64,000 nt of DNA from Calothrix sp. HK-06. GTDB taxonomy: Bacteria; Cyanobacteriota; Cyanobacteriia; Cyanobacteriales; Nostocaceae. Position 1 is the first letter of the stretch, and each line of letters begins with the position of its first letter. The notes under the pieces are model-generated. The model had not been told where the DNA came from. It did no database searches and worked only from the letters and a program-made list of their open reading frames with translations. Below, one piece after another: positions 43,637 through 53,670 of this stretch. Both the position numbers and the translations under genes were made by a program. Location of the stretch: the NCBI RefSeq assembly GCF_001904745.1, contig NZ_MRCD01000035.1, positions 1 to 64,000 of the forward strand, read 5' to 3'.

Positions 43637-43751
43637 AGACGCTCCTTCTCACTTCTCTGCATTTAGGCTATTTATCACAATCTTAGTGATGAGGGTTAAC
43701 GTTCTTACATTCTGACTATTCGATTCAGAATCTATAAACATTAACCCTCAA

Positions 43752-43768
43752 TTTCATCCTGATTTCAT
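43752..43768 (+). promoter_or_regulatory. CopR-type repeat before the first membrane fusion protein gene
   Basis: TTTCAT-CCTGA-TTTCAT, 7 bp, TG, one base, CATACT, 111 bp before the likely ATG. Confidence 0.75.
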
Positions 43769-43879
43769 TTCGTAATGCCATACTGACAGTTAGGTGCTTA
43801 AAAAGACACTAGATAGTAAGCGCGTTTTGGGTGCTAAACATCACTATAATTTCTTTCTTTAACTAAAATTTTGACTAAT

Positions 43880-45814
43880 ATGCTTAAATCCTATCGTTTC
43901 CAACAAGCTACACTAATTCGTTATATTTCTGGTGCCCTCCTAAGTATGTCATTGCTTGTATCTCCTACAGCAGTACTAGCACATGGCGGACATGGTGATG
44001 AATTTAAAAGCGGGGGTGAAGCTCAAACTACAGGAGCAATTCAAGTTGATGCTGACACTGCTAATCGTCTGGGTATTAAAGTTGAGCCGGCGAAAAAGCA
44101 GCGGCTGAATATAGGTATTAAAACTACAGGGCAAATAGAGACTTTGCCTGACCAAAAAGTGGAGGTGACTGCACCGCTAACGAGTAAAGTAGTTGAACTG
44201 TTAGTAAAACCAGGTAGTAAAGTCAAAAAAGGTCAACCTGTAGCGGTAGTTTCTTCGCCTGAATTGGTAGAGTTACGGGTTGGTTCCCAAGAAAGACAAG
44301 CGGATGCACAAGCGCAATTGCAGAAAGCACAAGCCGATTTAAACCTTGCTCAAGAAAATTTAGACCGTCAGCAAAAAATATCTAATGCTGAAATAGCACA
44401 AACGCGCAGCCAACTAGCAGCAGTTCAAGCACAATATAACCGCGAATTGGCTTTGGTAAATCAGCGTGGGGTTCTCAAAGTTGCCCAAGAAAACCTTAAA
44501 CGTCAGCAGCAAATAGCAGACGCGAATGTCGCACAAGCTAATACGGAAGTTGCAGTTGCCCAAGAGCAATATGACCGAGATAAAGAATTAGTAGAAAAAG
44601 GCGCCCTACCAAGACGGCAGATGCTAGAGTCACAGGCAAAATTGGAAAGGGCAAAAGCCGAATTAGCCAGAGCAAAAAGCCGTCCTGAAGTTGTTCAAGC
44701 TGAATCTGAAGTTAAAAAAGCTGAAGTTGACTTGCCATTGCGGGAATTACGTGATTCTCAATCGCGCGTAGCAGAAGCACAAACTCAACTAAAAAGAGCA
44801 GAGAGCCGACGGGATGTTTTAGAAGCGCAAGCACAACTCAAACGCGCTCAATCAGATTTACAAGTAGCGCAATCTCGTATAAAACTCAGCAGTACTACTT
44901 ATAATACCAGACTACAACAATTGGGAACCACTGCCAATGCAAAAGGATTGATAACGATAACATCTCCTATAGACGGTACAGTTGCAGACCGTGAAGTTAA
45001 TATTGGTCAATCGCTACAAGATGCTGGCGGCAGATTGATGACAATTATCAATGATAATCAAGTTTTTGCAACGGCGAATATCTACGAAAAAGATTTAGAC
45101 AAAGTAAAAAACGGTCAACAGGTGAGAGTAAAAGTTGCTTCGCTCCCTAATCGCACTTTTGAAGGTAAGATTACTCGCATTGGTTCCGTAGTAGAGGGAG
45201 AAACACGAGTTGTACCTGTACAAGCAGAAATAAATAATACAAGTGGGCAACTCAAACCCGGAATGTTTGCTTCCTTAGAAGTACTTACAGACAGAACATC
45301 CACGGATATTCTCGCAATTCCAGCTTCTGCTATTGTTGATGTTAATGGTAAAAAAACAGTTTATGTCCAAAACGGAAATGCCTTCCAGGCTACAGAAGTG
45401 ACTTTAGGACAAACTAGTAGCGATATGGTTGAGATAAAAAGTGGTTTGTTCGACGGTGATATGATTGTCACCCAACGCGCGCCACAGCTTTATGCACAGT
45501 CTTTGCGAGGTGGGGGTGCTAAGGAAGGAAAAACAGAAGAAGGCGCCTCTCATATAGAAGCGACAGATACAAAAACTAACGCTTTGCCCATACCGTTGTT
45601 ATTAATGACAACAGCAGCAGGGTCACTAATAACTGTTTTAGGCATTGTGGGTGGAAATTTCTTGTTAAATCGTCGTAAGCGTTCTAGTTTGGCAGTAGTC
45701 GGTGCTGACTCTGAACCTGTCGAATTTGAAACCGAAGCGGAGATTTATTTGAATAATCATGAACAGGTTAGTATGTCTCCTGCACCAATAATTATTGAGA
45801 AGCGGGAAAGTTAG
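43880..45814 (+). CDS. cusB: RND membrane fusion protein (CusB/CzcB family), copy 1
   Basis: Periplasmic adaptor that links an inner-membrane RND pump to an outer-membrane channel, 644 residues from the ATG at 43880; a TTG three codons earlier is possible. Signal peptide, then the metal-binding-like AHGGHGDEFKSG, then the first lipoyl half (GQIETLPDQKVEVTAPLTSK). A very long coiled coil at about residues 135-345 with many Ala/Gln/Glu heptads follows. The second lipoyl half (GLITITSPIDGTVADREVNI) and beta-barrel come next, and a C-terminal membrane helix with a short acidic tail. The hairpin is about 80 residues longer than in copy 2. No pump gene follows directly, so it may serve the cusA-like gene at 54961. 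Confidence 0.9.
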   Translation: MLKSYRFQQATLIRYISGALLSMSLLVSPTAVLAHGGHGDEFKSGGEAQTTGAIQVDADTANRLGIKVEPAKKQRLNIGIKTTGQIETLPDQKVEVTAPLTSKVVELLVKPGSKVKKGQPVAVVSSPELVELRVGSQERQADAQAQLQKAQADLNLAQENLDRQQKISNAEIAQTRSQLAAVQAQYNRELALVNQRGVLKVAQENLKRQQQIADANVAQANTEVAVAQEQYDRDKELVEKGALPRRQMLESQAKLERAKAELARAKSRPEVVQAESEVKKAEVDLPLRELRDSQSRVAEAQTQLKRAESRRDVLEAQAQLKRAQSDLQVAQSRIKLSSTTYNTRLQQLGTTANAKGLITITSPIDGTVADREVNIGQSLQDAGGRLMTIINDNQVFATANIYEKDLDKVKNGQQVRVKVASLPNRTFEGKITRIGSVVEGETRVVPVQAEINNTSGQLKPGMFASLEVLTDRTSTDILAIPASAIVDVNGKKTVYVQNGNAFQATEVTLGQTSSDMVEIKSGLFDGDMIVTQRAPQLYAQSLRGGGAKEGKTEEGASHIEATDTKTNALPIPLLLMTTAAGSLITVLGIVGGNFLLNRRKRSSLAVVGADSEPVEFETEAEIYLNNHEQVSMSPAPIIIEKRES

Positions 45815-45848
45815 CAGTATTGCACTTTCAGGCGGCAGTACCTTTAAA

Positions 45849-45865
45849 TTTCATCCTTATTTCAT
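45849..45865 (+). promoter_or_regulatory. CopR-type repeat before the second membrane fusion protein gene
   Basis: TTTCAT-CCTTA-TTTCAT, 7 bp, TG, one base, AAAACT, about 100 bp before the ATG. Confidence 0.75.
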
Positions 45866-45964
45866 ATCCATCTGTAAAACTGTAAAGTAGGGAAGTGCAT
45901 TTCCTTCCGCTCGCCAACACTTCATAGTGTAAACCAGCACCATATTAACTAAAGGACACTTTTA

Positions 45965-47638
45965 ATGATGGGACTATCCAACCAACCGCAAAAAGCAATT
46001 CATTGTCTTTCTGGCACGCTCCTAAGCTTGTTGTTACTGGCAAGTCCGACAGTGGTTTTAGCTCATGGTGGACATGGAGACGAATTTAAAAGCGGAAGCG
46101 ATACAACAGGAACACCTAGCTCAGTACAAGTTGATGCCCAAACTGCTAATAAACTTGGTATCAAAACTGAAACAGTCAAGCGTCAACCTCTAGCTTTAGG
46201 TATAAAAACTACTGGACAAATTGAAACATTACCTAACCAAAAAGTAGAAGTTACTACCCCAATAACAGGCGCCAAAGTGGTTGAGTTATTGGTGGAACCT
46301 GGCGCCACTGTTACAAAAGGTCAACCCGTAGCTGTTGTAACAAGTCCTGATTTAGTCACATTGCGTGTTGAATCTCAAGAAAAGCGTGCAGATGCAACAG
46401 CTTCATTGCAACAAGCACAAGCAGATTTAAGATTAGCTCAACAAAATTATCAACGGTACGTACAAATAGCCAACGCTGAAATTGCCCAAGCACAAAGCCA
46501 AGTATCATTTGCTGCTGAAAAATATAGTAAAGATAATCAGTTAGCTAATGCAGGCGCCTTACCTCGTCGCAATGCTTTAGAATCTCAAACTCAATTAGCA
46601 CAAGCGCGCGCTCAATTAACTACGGCAAGTAGCAAACGTGATGTTATCGCGGCAGAGGCACAAATGAAACGCGCTCAATCAGCAGTGCAAGTAGCGCAAG
46701 AACGCTTACGCCTCAGTGATAGCACTTACAGAACAAGACTCGAACAAATTGGTAATGCTCCTAACTCCAAGGGTTTGGTGACGGTGACTGCCCCTATCTC
46801 TGGTAGAGTTGCTGACCGCGAAGTTACCCTCGGTCAAACTTTTAACGATGCGGGTGGCAGATTAATGACGATTACTAATGATAGTCGAGTTTTTGCTACG
46901 GCGAATATATATGAAAAAGATTTAGATAAAGTAAAAGTTGGTCAAAGAGTTAGCTTGAAAGTTGCTAGCTTACCTGAACGTACCTTTTCTGGCAGAATCT
47001 CGCGTGTTGGTACATCAGTACAGGGAGAAACACAAGTTGTCCCAGTGCAAGCAGAAATTGAAAACTCCAATGGGCAGCTAAAACCAGGAATGTTTGCTGA
47101 GCTTGAGGTGCTAACAGACAAAACATCGGCGCCTGTCATTGCGATACCCACAGCATCAGTAGTTGATGCGAATGGGAAAAAGTTAGTCTACGTACAAAAT
47201 GGTAATGCCTTCCAGGCAACGGAAGTAAATTTAGGTCAAACTTCTGGCGATATGGTGGAAATTAAGAGTGGTTTGTTCGATGGCGATGTGGTCGTCACTC
47301 AACGGGCGCCGCAACTCTATGCACAATCTTTACGGGGTGGTAGTAAACCAGCATCCGAGGAAAATAACTCAGAAGGCGCGCACACAGAAACAACTCAAGT
47401 GAAAACGAATACACCAGTACCTTTATGGTTGTTAGGAGTTGGCGGAGTAGGAGCAGTTGGCGCGGCTTTTGCAGCAGGTACTTTTTGGTCGAGCCGTCGG
47501 ATGCGTGTTTCTTCACCAGTTGGTCATCCTGAATACGATGGTTTTACTTATGAATCTGAACCATTTATTGATAACCACAAGCAACCAACCACATCACATT
47601 CTGTTACTGTCTCCGATAAACGAGACAAAAATATTTAA
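45965..47638 (+). CDS. cusB: RND membrane fusion protein (CusB/CzcB family), copy 2
   Basis: A 557-residue paralog of the preceding gene, with matching N-terminal AHGGHGDEFKSG, lipoyl halves (GQIETLPNQKVEVTTPITGA and GLVTVTAPISGRVADREVTL) and C-terminal membrane helix, but a shorter coiled-coil hairpin (about residues 135-255). It lies 52 bp before the RND pump gene and forms an operon with it. The two adaptors clearly arose by tandem duplication. Different hairpin lengths suggest that they dock to different outer-membrane channels or pumps. Confidence 0.92.
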   Translation: MMGLSNQPQKAIHCLSGTLLSLLLLASPTVVLAHGGHGDEFKSGSDTTGTPSSVQVDAQTANKLGIKTETVKRQPLALGIKTTGQIETLPNQKVEVTTPITGAKVVELLVEPGATVTKGQPVAVVTSPDLVTLRVESQEKRADATASLQQAQADLRLAQQNYQRYVQIANAEIAQAQSQVSFAAEKYSKDNQLANAGALPRRNALESQTQLAQARAQLTTASSKRDVIAAEAQMKRAQSAVQVAQERLRLSDSTYRTRLEQIGNAPNSKGLVTVTAPISGRVADREVTLGQTFNDAGGRLMTITNDSRVFATANIYEKDLDKVKVGQRVSLKVASLPERTFSGRISRVGTSVQGETQVVPVQAEIENSNGQLKPGMFAELEVLTDKTSAPVIAIPTASVVDANGKKLVYVQNGNAFQATEVNLGQTSGDMVEIKSGLFDGDVVVTQRAPQLYAQSLRGGSKPASEENNSEGAHTETTQVKTNTPVPLWLLGVGGVGAVGAAFAAGTFWSSRRMRVSSPVGHPEYDGFTYESEPFIDNHKQPTTSHSVTVSDKRDKNI

Positions 47639-47690
47639 TCATCACAAATTCGCGCATCACAAATTTATAAACTAAAATCTAAAATCTAAA

Positions 47691-50600
47691 ATGCTCAGTA
47701 ACATAGTAAGGTGGGTGATTGACCGACGGTGGCTCGTCGTTTTGGCTACAGTTATTGTTTCATTGTGGACATTTTACGCCATACCCCAGATGCCGTTAGA
47801 TGTTCTACCACCCTTTGCACCACCACAAGTAGAAATTCAAACCGAAGCACCAGGACTGGCACCAGAGGAAGTAGAATCTTTAGTAACTTTACCTATAGAA
47901 AGCGCAATTAATGGGACACCTGGAGTAACCGCAGTTCGTTCTTCAAGTGCAGCAGGAATTTCTGCGGTTAGGGTAATATTTAATTGGGGGACAGAAATTT
48001 ATCAAGCGCGTCAACTGGTTACCGAAAGGCTACAACAAGCTACAAGCAAACTACCACCAGGAGTAGAAACACCGCAAATTTCTCCTACTACTTCACCCGT
48101 TGGCTTAGTTGTTCAATACGCTTTTACTGTCGAAGGCGAGAATAACCCTCAATCCAAAATCAATTTAATGGAAGTGCGGCGAATTGTAGATTGGCAAGTC
48201 ACAAATCGCCTTTTAGCAGTTCCAGGTGTAAGTCAGGTATTAGTTTTTGGTGGCGATACTCGTCAGTATCAAGTATTAGTTGACCCAGCTAAGTTAGCAG
48301 CTTTTAATGTTACTTTAGAGCAAGTTACTAATGCTACCAAAGCAGCAAATGTTAATGCTCCTGGTGGTTATTTAATTACGCCAGATACGGAAAGATTAAT
48401 TCGTGGAATTGGGCGAATTGAATCGATAGAAGATTTAAAAAAATCAACTGTTACTTCACGAAATGGTGTACCTGTTAGACTCCAAGATGTTGCTGATGTG
48501 CAAATTGGAGGTGCCATTAAACGTGGTGATGGTAGTTTTAACGGTAAAGCTGCGATTATTCTAATGGTTAATAAACAGCCTCTTGCCGATACTCCCACTG
48601 TTTCCCGCTCGATAGAAGCGGCAATGAAAGAAATTAGAGCTGGTTTACCGTCATATATAAAAGTAACTACGACGTTTCGCCAAGATAGTTATATTGAGTC
48701 CTCAGTTGATAACGTTCGTTCATCATTAATTCAAGGTAGTATTATTGCAGCAGTAATTCTAATTCCCTTTTTAATGAATTGGCGTACTCTTACAGTATGT
48801 TTATTAGATTTTTTCTTAACATTACTGTTTGGATTGCTAGCGCTGTCTTGGTTGGGGATTGGACTTAATACCATGACTTTAGGTGGTTTAGCTGTAGCAA
48901 TTGGTACGGCAATTGATGATGCGATAGTTTATGGTGAAAATACATATCGTCGATTACGGGAAAATAAAACTGCTTCTAACCCGTTACCACCACTAGAAAT
49001 CATTTTTGAAGGTTCTCAAGAAGTACGCGATTCATTAATTGGCGCCACGATTATTGGGATTATTGTTTTCTCACCAATTTTTACCTTACCAGGCATTGAA
49101 GGTCGAATTTTTACCCCAATGGGTATTTCTTATTTGGTGATAGTAGTCATTTCTAGTGTAGAATCGTTATTAGTTTCCCCCGCTTTATGTGCAATATTGT
49201 TGCCAAATGTAAAGGTAACAAAGCGAGAACCTTGGTTGGCAAGATTATGTAAGGGAATTTACATTTCCTGTTTAAACTTTTCTTTCCGAAATTCATTTTT
49301 AATTATTGGTGTAGCATTAGCTTTAACGGTAGCTTCAATTGCAATTATTCCTTCTTTCGGTAGAGCATTTTTACCTGAGTTTCAAGAGCAAACAATGGTA
49401 AATACCTTAAGTTTATATCCTGGTGTGTCTTTAGAAGCAACCACAAAAGCTGGTTATGTAGTAGAAGAAGCATTGAAAAATGACCGTAGATTTAAATTTA
49501 TTCAAACACGTTCGGGACGCACTGCTGGGGATGCAGATGCAGCAGGTGTTAACATTGCCCACGTCGATATTGAACTCAGTCAGGAGGGGATGAAAAATCG
49601 AGAAAAAACACTAGAAAAACTGCGTACTGAGTTTGGTAAGATACCGGGAGCAGCGCCAAACGTTGGTGGATTTATTTCCCACCGGATGGATGAGGTTTTA
49701 TCTGGGGTTCGCAGTGCTATAGCAGTAAAAATTTTTGGTTCTGACCTAGCAGAACTTCGTAAAATTGGGGAACAAGTAGAAGCACAAATGAAAACTGTGA
49801 ATGGGGTTGTTGATTTATTGCTAGAACCCCAAATACCTGTACCGCAAATTCAAATCAAATTTGATAGAGACGCTGCCAGTCGCTACGGTCATACAGTCGG
49901 AGACCTTTCTAGCATTATTGAAACTGCACTCAACGGGCAAGTTGTTTCTCAAGTTTTAGAGAATCAACAATCGTTTGACCTTTTAGTATGGTTGAAACCA
50001 GACGCGCGGCAAAATTTAGAAACGATTCGTAATTTGTTGATTGATACTCCTAATGGGCAGAAAATTCCTTTAGGAAATGTTGCAAGAATTGATGATGGTA
50101 CTGGACCTAATACAATTAATCGTGAAAATGTTTCTCGTTTAATCGTAGTTGCAGCCAATGCTAAAGGTAGAGACTTACGCTCGATTGTCAACGATATTGA
50201 AGCTAAAGTAAAAAGCAATGTCCAAATTCCTGCGGGTTATTTTATTCAGTATGCAGGTCAGTTTGAAGCAGAAGAACGCGCTACGCAAAATATTCTTGTT
50301 TTCAGTATCATCGCGTTTGTTGCCATCACGGTACTGATGTACATGTCAGTTAAATCAATCCCTTCTACTATCATGATTATGATTAACTTACCAATTGGTT
50401 TGGTAGGAGGTGTAATTGCAGTAGCGTTAACTGGAGGAGTAATTTCTGTTGCGTCTTTAGTGGGATTTGTTTCTCTGTTTGGGGTAGCAACTCGCAACGG
50501 TTTGTTATTGGTAGATAATTACAATAGTAAATATGCTGAAGGAATGCCATTAAAAGATATTATTGTCAAAGGGTCAATGGAAAGACTGAACGCGATTATA

Positions 50601-50825
50601 ATGACAGCTTTAACTTCTGCTTTGGGTTTGGCGCCGATGGTACTACAAGGTGGCCCAGGACAAGAACTTTTACAACCACTTTCTATTGTTGTTTTTGGTG
50701 GTTTGTTTACTTCTACAGCTATTACTTTGGTAGTTTTACCCGCTTTATATGCAAAGTTTGGTAAACATTTATTTCCCAAGAAAGTAGACGAAGCTAAAGA
50801 AGGGCAGTTCTTCATGCATACGTAA
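47691..50825 (+). CDS. cusA: HME-type RND metal efflux pump (CusA/CzcA family), copy 1
   Basis: A 1044-residue inner-membrane proton antiporter with the usual two halves of six helices around large periplasmic loops. Typical HME segments are present: IPQMPLDVLPPFAPPQVEIQ near residue 28, LNTMTLGGLAVAIGTAIDDA with the proton-relay Asp pair in helix 4, ISHRMDEVLSGVRSAIAVKI near 660, and FGVATRNGLLLVDNY near 935. Cyanobacterial CopA of the CopBAC system is of this type. It follows an adaptor gene by 52 bp. Copper is inferred from regulation and neighbours. No outer-membrane channel gene (CusC/TolC) is in the window. Confidence 0.93.
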   Translation: MLSNIVRWVIDRRWLVVLATVIVSLWTFYAIPQMPLDVLPPFAPPQVEIQTEAPGLAPEEVESLVTLPIESAINGTPGVTAVRSSSAAGISAVRVIFNWGTEIYQARQLVTERLQQATSKLPPGVETPQISPTTSPVGLVVQYAFTVEGENNPQSKINLMEVRRIVDWQVTNRLLAVPGVSQVLVFGGDTRQYQVLVDPAKLAAFNVTLEQVTNATKAANVNAPGGYLITPDTERLIRGIGRIESIEDLKKSTVTSRNGVPVRLQDVADVQIGGAIKRGDGSFNGKAAIILMVNKQPLADTPTVSRSIEAAMKEIRAGLPSYIKVTTTFRQDSYIESSVDNVRSSLIQGSIIAAVILIPFLMNWRTLTVCLLDFFLTLLFGLLALSWLGIGLNTMTLGGLAVAIGTAIDDAIVYGENTYRRLRENKTASNPLPPLEIIFEGSQEVRDSLIGATIIGIIVFSPIFTLPGIEGRIFTPMGISYLVIVVISSVESLLVSPALCAILLPNVKVTKREPWLARLCKGIYISCLNFSFRNSFLIIGVALALTVASIAIIPSFGRAFLPEFQEQTMVNTLSLYPGVSLEATTKAGYVVEEALKNDRRFKFIQTRSGRTAGDADAAGVNIAHVDIELSQEGMKNREKTLEKLRTEFGKIPGAAPNVGGFISHRMDEVLSGVRSAIAVKIFGSDLAELRKIGEQVEAQMKTVNGVVDLLLEPQIPVPQIQIKFDRDAASRYGHTVGDLSSIIETALNGQVVSQVLENQQSFDLLVWLKPDARQNLETIRNLLIDTPNGQKIPLGNVARIDDGTGPNTINRENVSRLIVVAANAKGRDLRSIVNDIEAKVKSNVQIPAGYFIQYAGQFEAEERATQNILVFSIIAFVAITVLMYMSVKSIPSTIMIMINLPIGLVGGVIAVALTGGVISVASLVGFVSLFGVATRNGLLLVDNYNSKYAEGMPLKDIIVKGSMERLNAIIMTALTSALGLAPMVLQGGPGQELLQPLSIVVFGGLFTSTAITLVVLPALYAKFGKHLFPKKVDEAKEGQFFMHT

Positions 50826-50875
50826 TTATCTGAATTTAACATTACAGATTTCCAAATAAAAAATCTCCAAAATCT

Positions 50876-50944
50876 TCTTGTGGGATAGGCGCCTTCGCCT
50901 GTCCCATATTTACTAGGGCGAACCAGTATGACCATCCCACAAGA
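50876..50944. repeat. Nested palindromic intergenic repeat
   Basis: TCTTGTGGGAT at 50876-50886 pairs with ATCCCACAAGA at 50934-50944. An inner hairpin AGGCG/CGCCT lies at 50887-50902. It resembles short palindromic repeats common between genes in Nostoc-type genomes. It could also slow transcription after the pump gene. Confidence 0.6.
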
Positions 50945-50984
50945 CAGTTAATTTTTGAAAACCCCTTAATCTATCAATAATAAA

Positions 50985-51001
50985 TTTCATCTTGATTTCA
51001 T
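50985..51001 (+). promoter_or_regulatory. CopR-type repeat before the sigma-factor gene
   Basis: TTTCAT-CTTGA-TTTCAT, 7 bp, TG, one base, AATACT, 64 bp before the ATG. Confidence 0.75.
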
Positions 51002-51065
51002 ATTCAGATGCAATACTAATTAAGTATAGGGAATAAGCTTATTAATTAGTTTACAGGTTCCAACA

Positions 51066-52085
51066 ATGTCAACTATTAATAGTAATACAAAATTATTCAA
51101 TAAAGTTCCCTTGGGAGTCATGCAAATGAGAAATGAACCTTTAACTACAAGTGATATGGTGCGTGCCTATCTCCATGAAATTGGACGCATTCCTTTATTG
51201 AGCTATGAGCAAGAAATTTATCTTGCCAAACAAGTTCAACTTCTGATGGCAGCATTTGCTCAAAAAGAAGAACTTTCTCAAAAATTACAGCACGAACCAA
51301 CACTAAAAGAATGGGCTGAAAGCATAAATTTAAGTGAAGAGAAACTGCTAGAACAAATAAATGATGGACAAATTGCCAAGCAAAAAATGATTTCAGCCAA
51401 TCTTCGGCTTGTGGTATCAATTGCGAAGAAATATCAAAAACGTAATTTAGAACTGTTGGATTTAATTCAAGAAGGTACATTAGGGCTAGAACGGGGAGTT
51501 GAAAAGTTTGACCCTAGTTTAGGATACAAGTTTTCTACTTATGCTTATTGGTGGATTCGTCAGGGAATTACACGGGCGATAGCGCAACAGTCACGTACTA
51601 TCCGCGTACCCATCCATATTTCTGAGAAGTTAAATAAAATTAAGCGGATTCAACGAGAATTATCTCAAAAGCTGGGTCACATGCCTACCGTTACTGATAT
51701 TGCCCAAGCGCTCAATTTGGAACCCAGCCTAATTCGAGAGTGTTTACAGTTTTCTCGTCAACCTATCTCGTTAGACAAACGGATTGGACAAGAACAAGAT
51801 ACTCAATTACAGGATATGTTAGAAGACAACGGACTATCTCCTGAGCATTATACCGAGCAAGAATTACTTCACCAAAATCTTCACAATCTATTACAAAAAC
51901 TGACTCCACAACAAAAGGAAGTCTTGACGTTACGTTTTGCTTTAACAGGTGGATATAGCCTTACGCTAGCACAAGTTGGCCAACGTATGGGTCTTTCTAG
52001 AGAACGAGTACGTCAACTCGAAAAACAAGCAATAACTACTTTGAGAAAATATAAATATAAGGTACGCAATTATTTAACTAACTAA
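51066..52085 (+). CDS. Group 2 RNA polymerase sigma factor (SigB/SigC/SigD-like)
   Basis: A 339-residue sigma-70 protein without the group 1 N-terminal extension. Region 1.2 ([20 protein letters not shown]), region 2 ([60 protein letters not shown]), region 3 ([20 protein letters not shown]), and region 4 helix-turn-helix ([20 protein letters not shown]) are all complete. Group 2 sigmas are non-essential stress factors in cyanobacteria. A CopR-type promoter drives it, so copper would raise a specific sigma factor. The acyltransferase 82 bp downstream may be co-transcribed. Confidence 0.95.
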   Translation: MSTINSNTKLFNKVPLGVMQMRNEPLTTSDMVRAYLHEIGRIPLLSYEQEIYLAKQVQLLMAAFAQKEELSQKLQHEPTLKEWAESINLSEEKLLEQINDGQIAKQKMISANLRLVVSIAKKYQKRNLELLDLIQEGTLGLERGVEKFDPSLGYKFSTYAYWWIRQGITRAIAQQSRTIRVPIHISEKLNKIKRIQRELSQKLGHMPTVTDIAQALNLEPSLIRECLQFSRQPISLDKRIGQEQDTQLQDMLEDNGLSPEHYTEQELLHQNLHNLLQKLTPQQKEVLTLRFALTGGYSLTLAQVGQRMGLSRERVRQLEKQAITTLRKYKYKVRNYLTN

Positions 52086-52167
52086 TTACTTATGTCTACA
52101 GAGCATTAGTGTCAGATGGAAGGGGCACCTACTATAAAACATTAATCATTTATGCACTTTTCTTAAA

Positions 52168-53319
52168 ATGAATTTAGAGAAATCTCCTCCTCAACGCTTG
52201 CATCTTCATTACTTAGATGGCTTACGAGGAATTGCTGCTTTGTATGTAGTCGCTGTACATATTGAGCCATCCACAAGAGAAGCATTACCTGTATTTTGGT
52301 TACTTTTTGAGAAGACACTGAGATATGGTGCATTTAGTGTTGTTATCTTTCTTGTGCTTTCTGGTTACGTGTTAATGTTGCCAGTTGTAAGGTCACAAAA
52401 TAGTTCAATATCAGGTAGCTTACTTAAATATATTAAACGCCGCGCGCGCCGAATATTACCACCTTACTATGCGGCTTTGATTGGATGTCTGCTACTTGCA
52501 TTTATAATTTTATTGCTAGAGGAGTTTACCAGTTTTAAATGGGATAAAGTTGCAGGAGAGGGGCCATTTTCCCCCTACTTTAATTTTATTGATGTGTTAA
52601 CTCATCTATTGCTCATTCACAATTTCAGCAGCAGTACATATTTAACTATTAATCCGCCGATGTGGAGTGTGGCGACAGAGTGGCAGCTATACTTTTTATT
52701 TCCGCTCTTTTTACTGCCCATATGGCGCAGCTTTGGGTTGTTGTCGGTAGTATTTGCCGCTTTTATTGTAGGAATATTACCATTTTATATACTGCATGAC
52801 TTTTCAATGGCATCAAGCTCTTGGTTTATTGGCTTATTCACTTTAGGGATGGCAGCAGCAGAAATTGGATTATCTCAAAAACCTAAATTAATCTCTCTAA
52901 GAAATTCTTTACCTTGGGGTAGTCTAGCAGTCATTTTAACTCCTATCGCTTTTGTCACCGAATGGAAGAAACTAGAACTACCAATATGGATTGGTCAAAG
53001 TGTTTTTGGTTTAGTCTCAGCTTGTCTATTTATTTACTGTACTCGGTTTGTAGTTGAAGGCAAAAAGCTACCTCATGTTCTGAGCATATTAGAACATCCT
53101 TGGGCTACCACGCTTGGAGCATTCTCTTACAGTCTGTATTTAACTCACGGCCCAGTTATCACAATAATACGTTACTTGCTTTTTGGTTTAAATATGAATC
53201 CGTTTATGTTTGCAGCAGCATCTTATTCAATAGGCATACCAGCATCCTTAGTTTTTGCTTATTGGTTTTATTTGATTTTTGAAAAACCATTTATATCTAG
53301 CCCCAGTAGCCGCAGGTAA
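52168..53319 (+). CDS. Acyltransferase 3 (OafA-like) membrane protein
   Basis: A 383-residue integral membrane acyltransferase with about ten helices. It opens with LHYLDGLRGIAALYVVAVHI, holding the His, then FLVLSGYVLMLPVVR, KRRARRILPPYYAAL and PPMWSVATEWQLYFLFPLF. These are the family hallmarks. Members transfer acetyl or other acyl groups to sugars of lipopolysaccharide, exopolysaccharide or peptidoglycan. It follows the sigma factor in the same direction by 82 bp without an intervening repeat. Envelope modification in response to copper is plausible but inferred. Confidence 0.9.
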   Translation: MNLEKSPPQRLHLHYLDGLRGIAALYVVAVHIEPSTREALPVFWLLFEKTLRYGAFSVVIFLVLSGYVLMLPVVRSQNSSISGSLLKYIKRRARRILPPYYAALIGCLLLAFIILLLEEFTSFKWDKVAGEGPFSPYFNFIDVLTHLLLIHNFSSSTYLTINPPMWSVATEWQLYFLFPLFLLPIWRSFGLLSVVFAAFIVGILPFYILHDFSMASSSWFIGLFTLGMAAAEIGLSQKPKLISLRNSLPWGSLAVILTPIAFVTEWKKLELPIWIGQSVFGLVSACLFIYCTRFVVEGKKLPHVLSILEHPWATTLGAFSYSLYLTHGPVITIIRYLLFGLNMNPFMFAAASYSIGIPASLVFAYWFYLIFEKPFISSPSSRR

Positions 53320-53493
53320 AACTTGGAGGTTAATTTATTTTCAAATATTGGCTTGATACGGTTCGCAAAAATAATATATATTATTAAGTCAATAATTCAA
53401 CATTTGTCATAAAATTTTACTCTAGTGAGAAAAAATAACAAAATATTTCTGATATACAAGTACTAAATTATTCTATCCAAAAATATGCCCAAA

Positions 53494-53510
53494 TTTCATC
53501 TTGATTTCAT
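53494..53510 (+). promoter_or_regulatory. CopR-type repeat before the amidinotransferase gene
   Basis: TTTCAT-CTTGA-TTTCAT, 7 bp, TG, one base, AAAACT, with a 160-bp leader before the ATG. The repeat and leader are duplicated at 61583. Confidence 0.75.
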
Positions 53511-53613
53511 CTTAATATGAAAAACTTATAAATAAGGTATATAAGATACCTGCTTGGTGCTGTTCCCGCAAAGGAAAAAGGGGGGAAGCTAAAAGACTAA
53601 AAGCCTTCTTAGG
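53494..53613 (+). repeat. Duplicated promoter-leader segment, copy A
   Basis: The segment from the CopR-type repeat through ATAAATAAGGTATATAAGAT, CTGTTC and GAAGCTAAAAGA matches 61583-61702 closely. It contains a small AGGTAT/ATACCT hairpin right after the promoter. No gene lies between 53320 and 53670. Confidence 0.75.
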
Positions 53614-53670
53614 TCATGATTTTATCTTTAGCATTCAACCTTTTTCCCCTAAATTACAATTTGTGAAGCT

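Noticed and set aside
53511-53670. Guanidine riboswitch before the amidinotransferase gene
   Set aside because: I cannot find the conserved ACGR/guanidine-class motifs; the segment is instead a duplicated leader shared with another gene.
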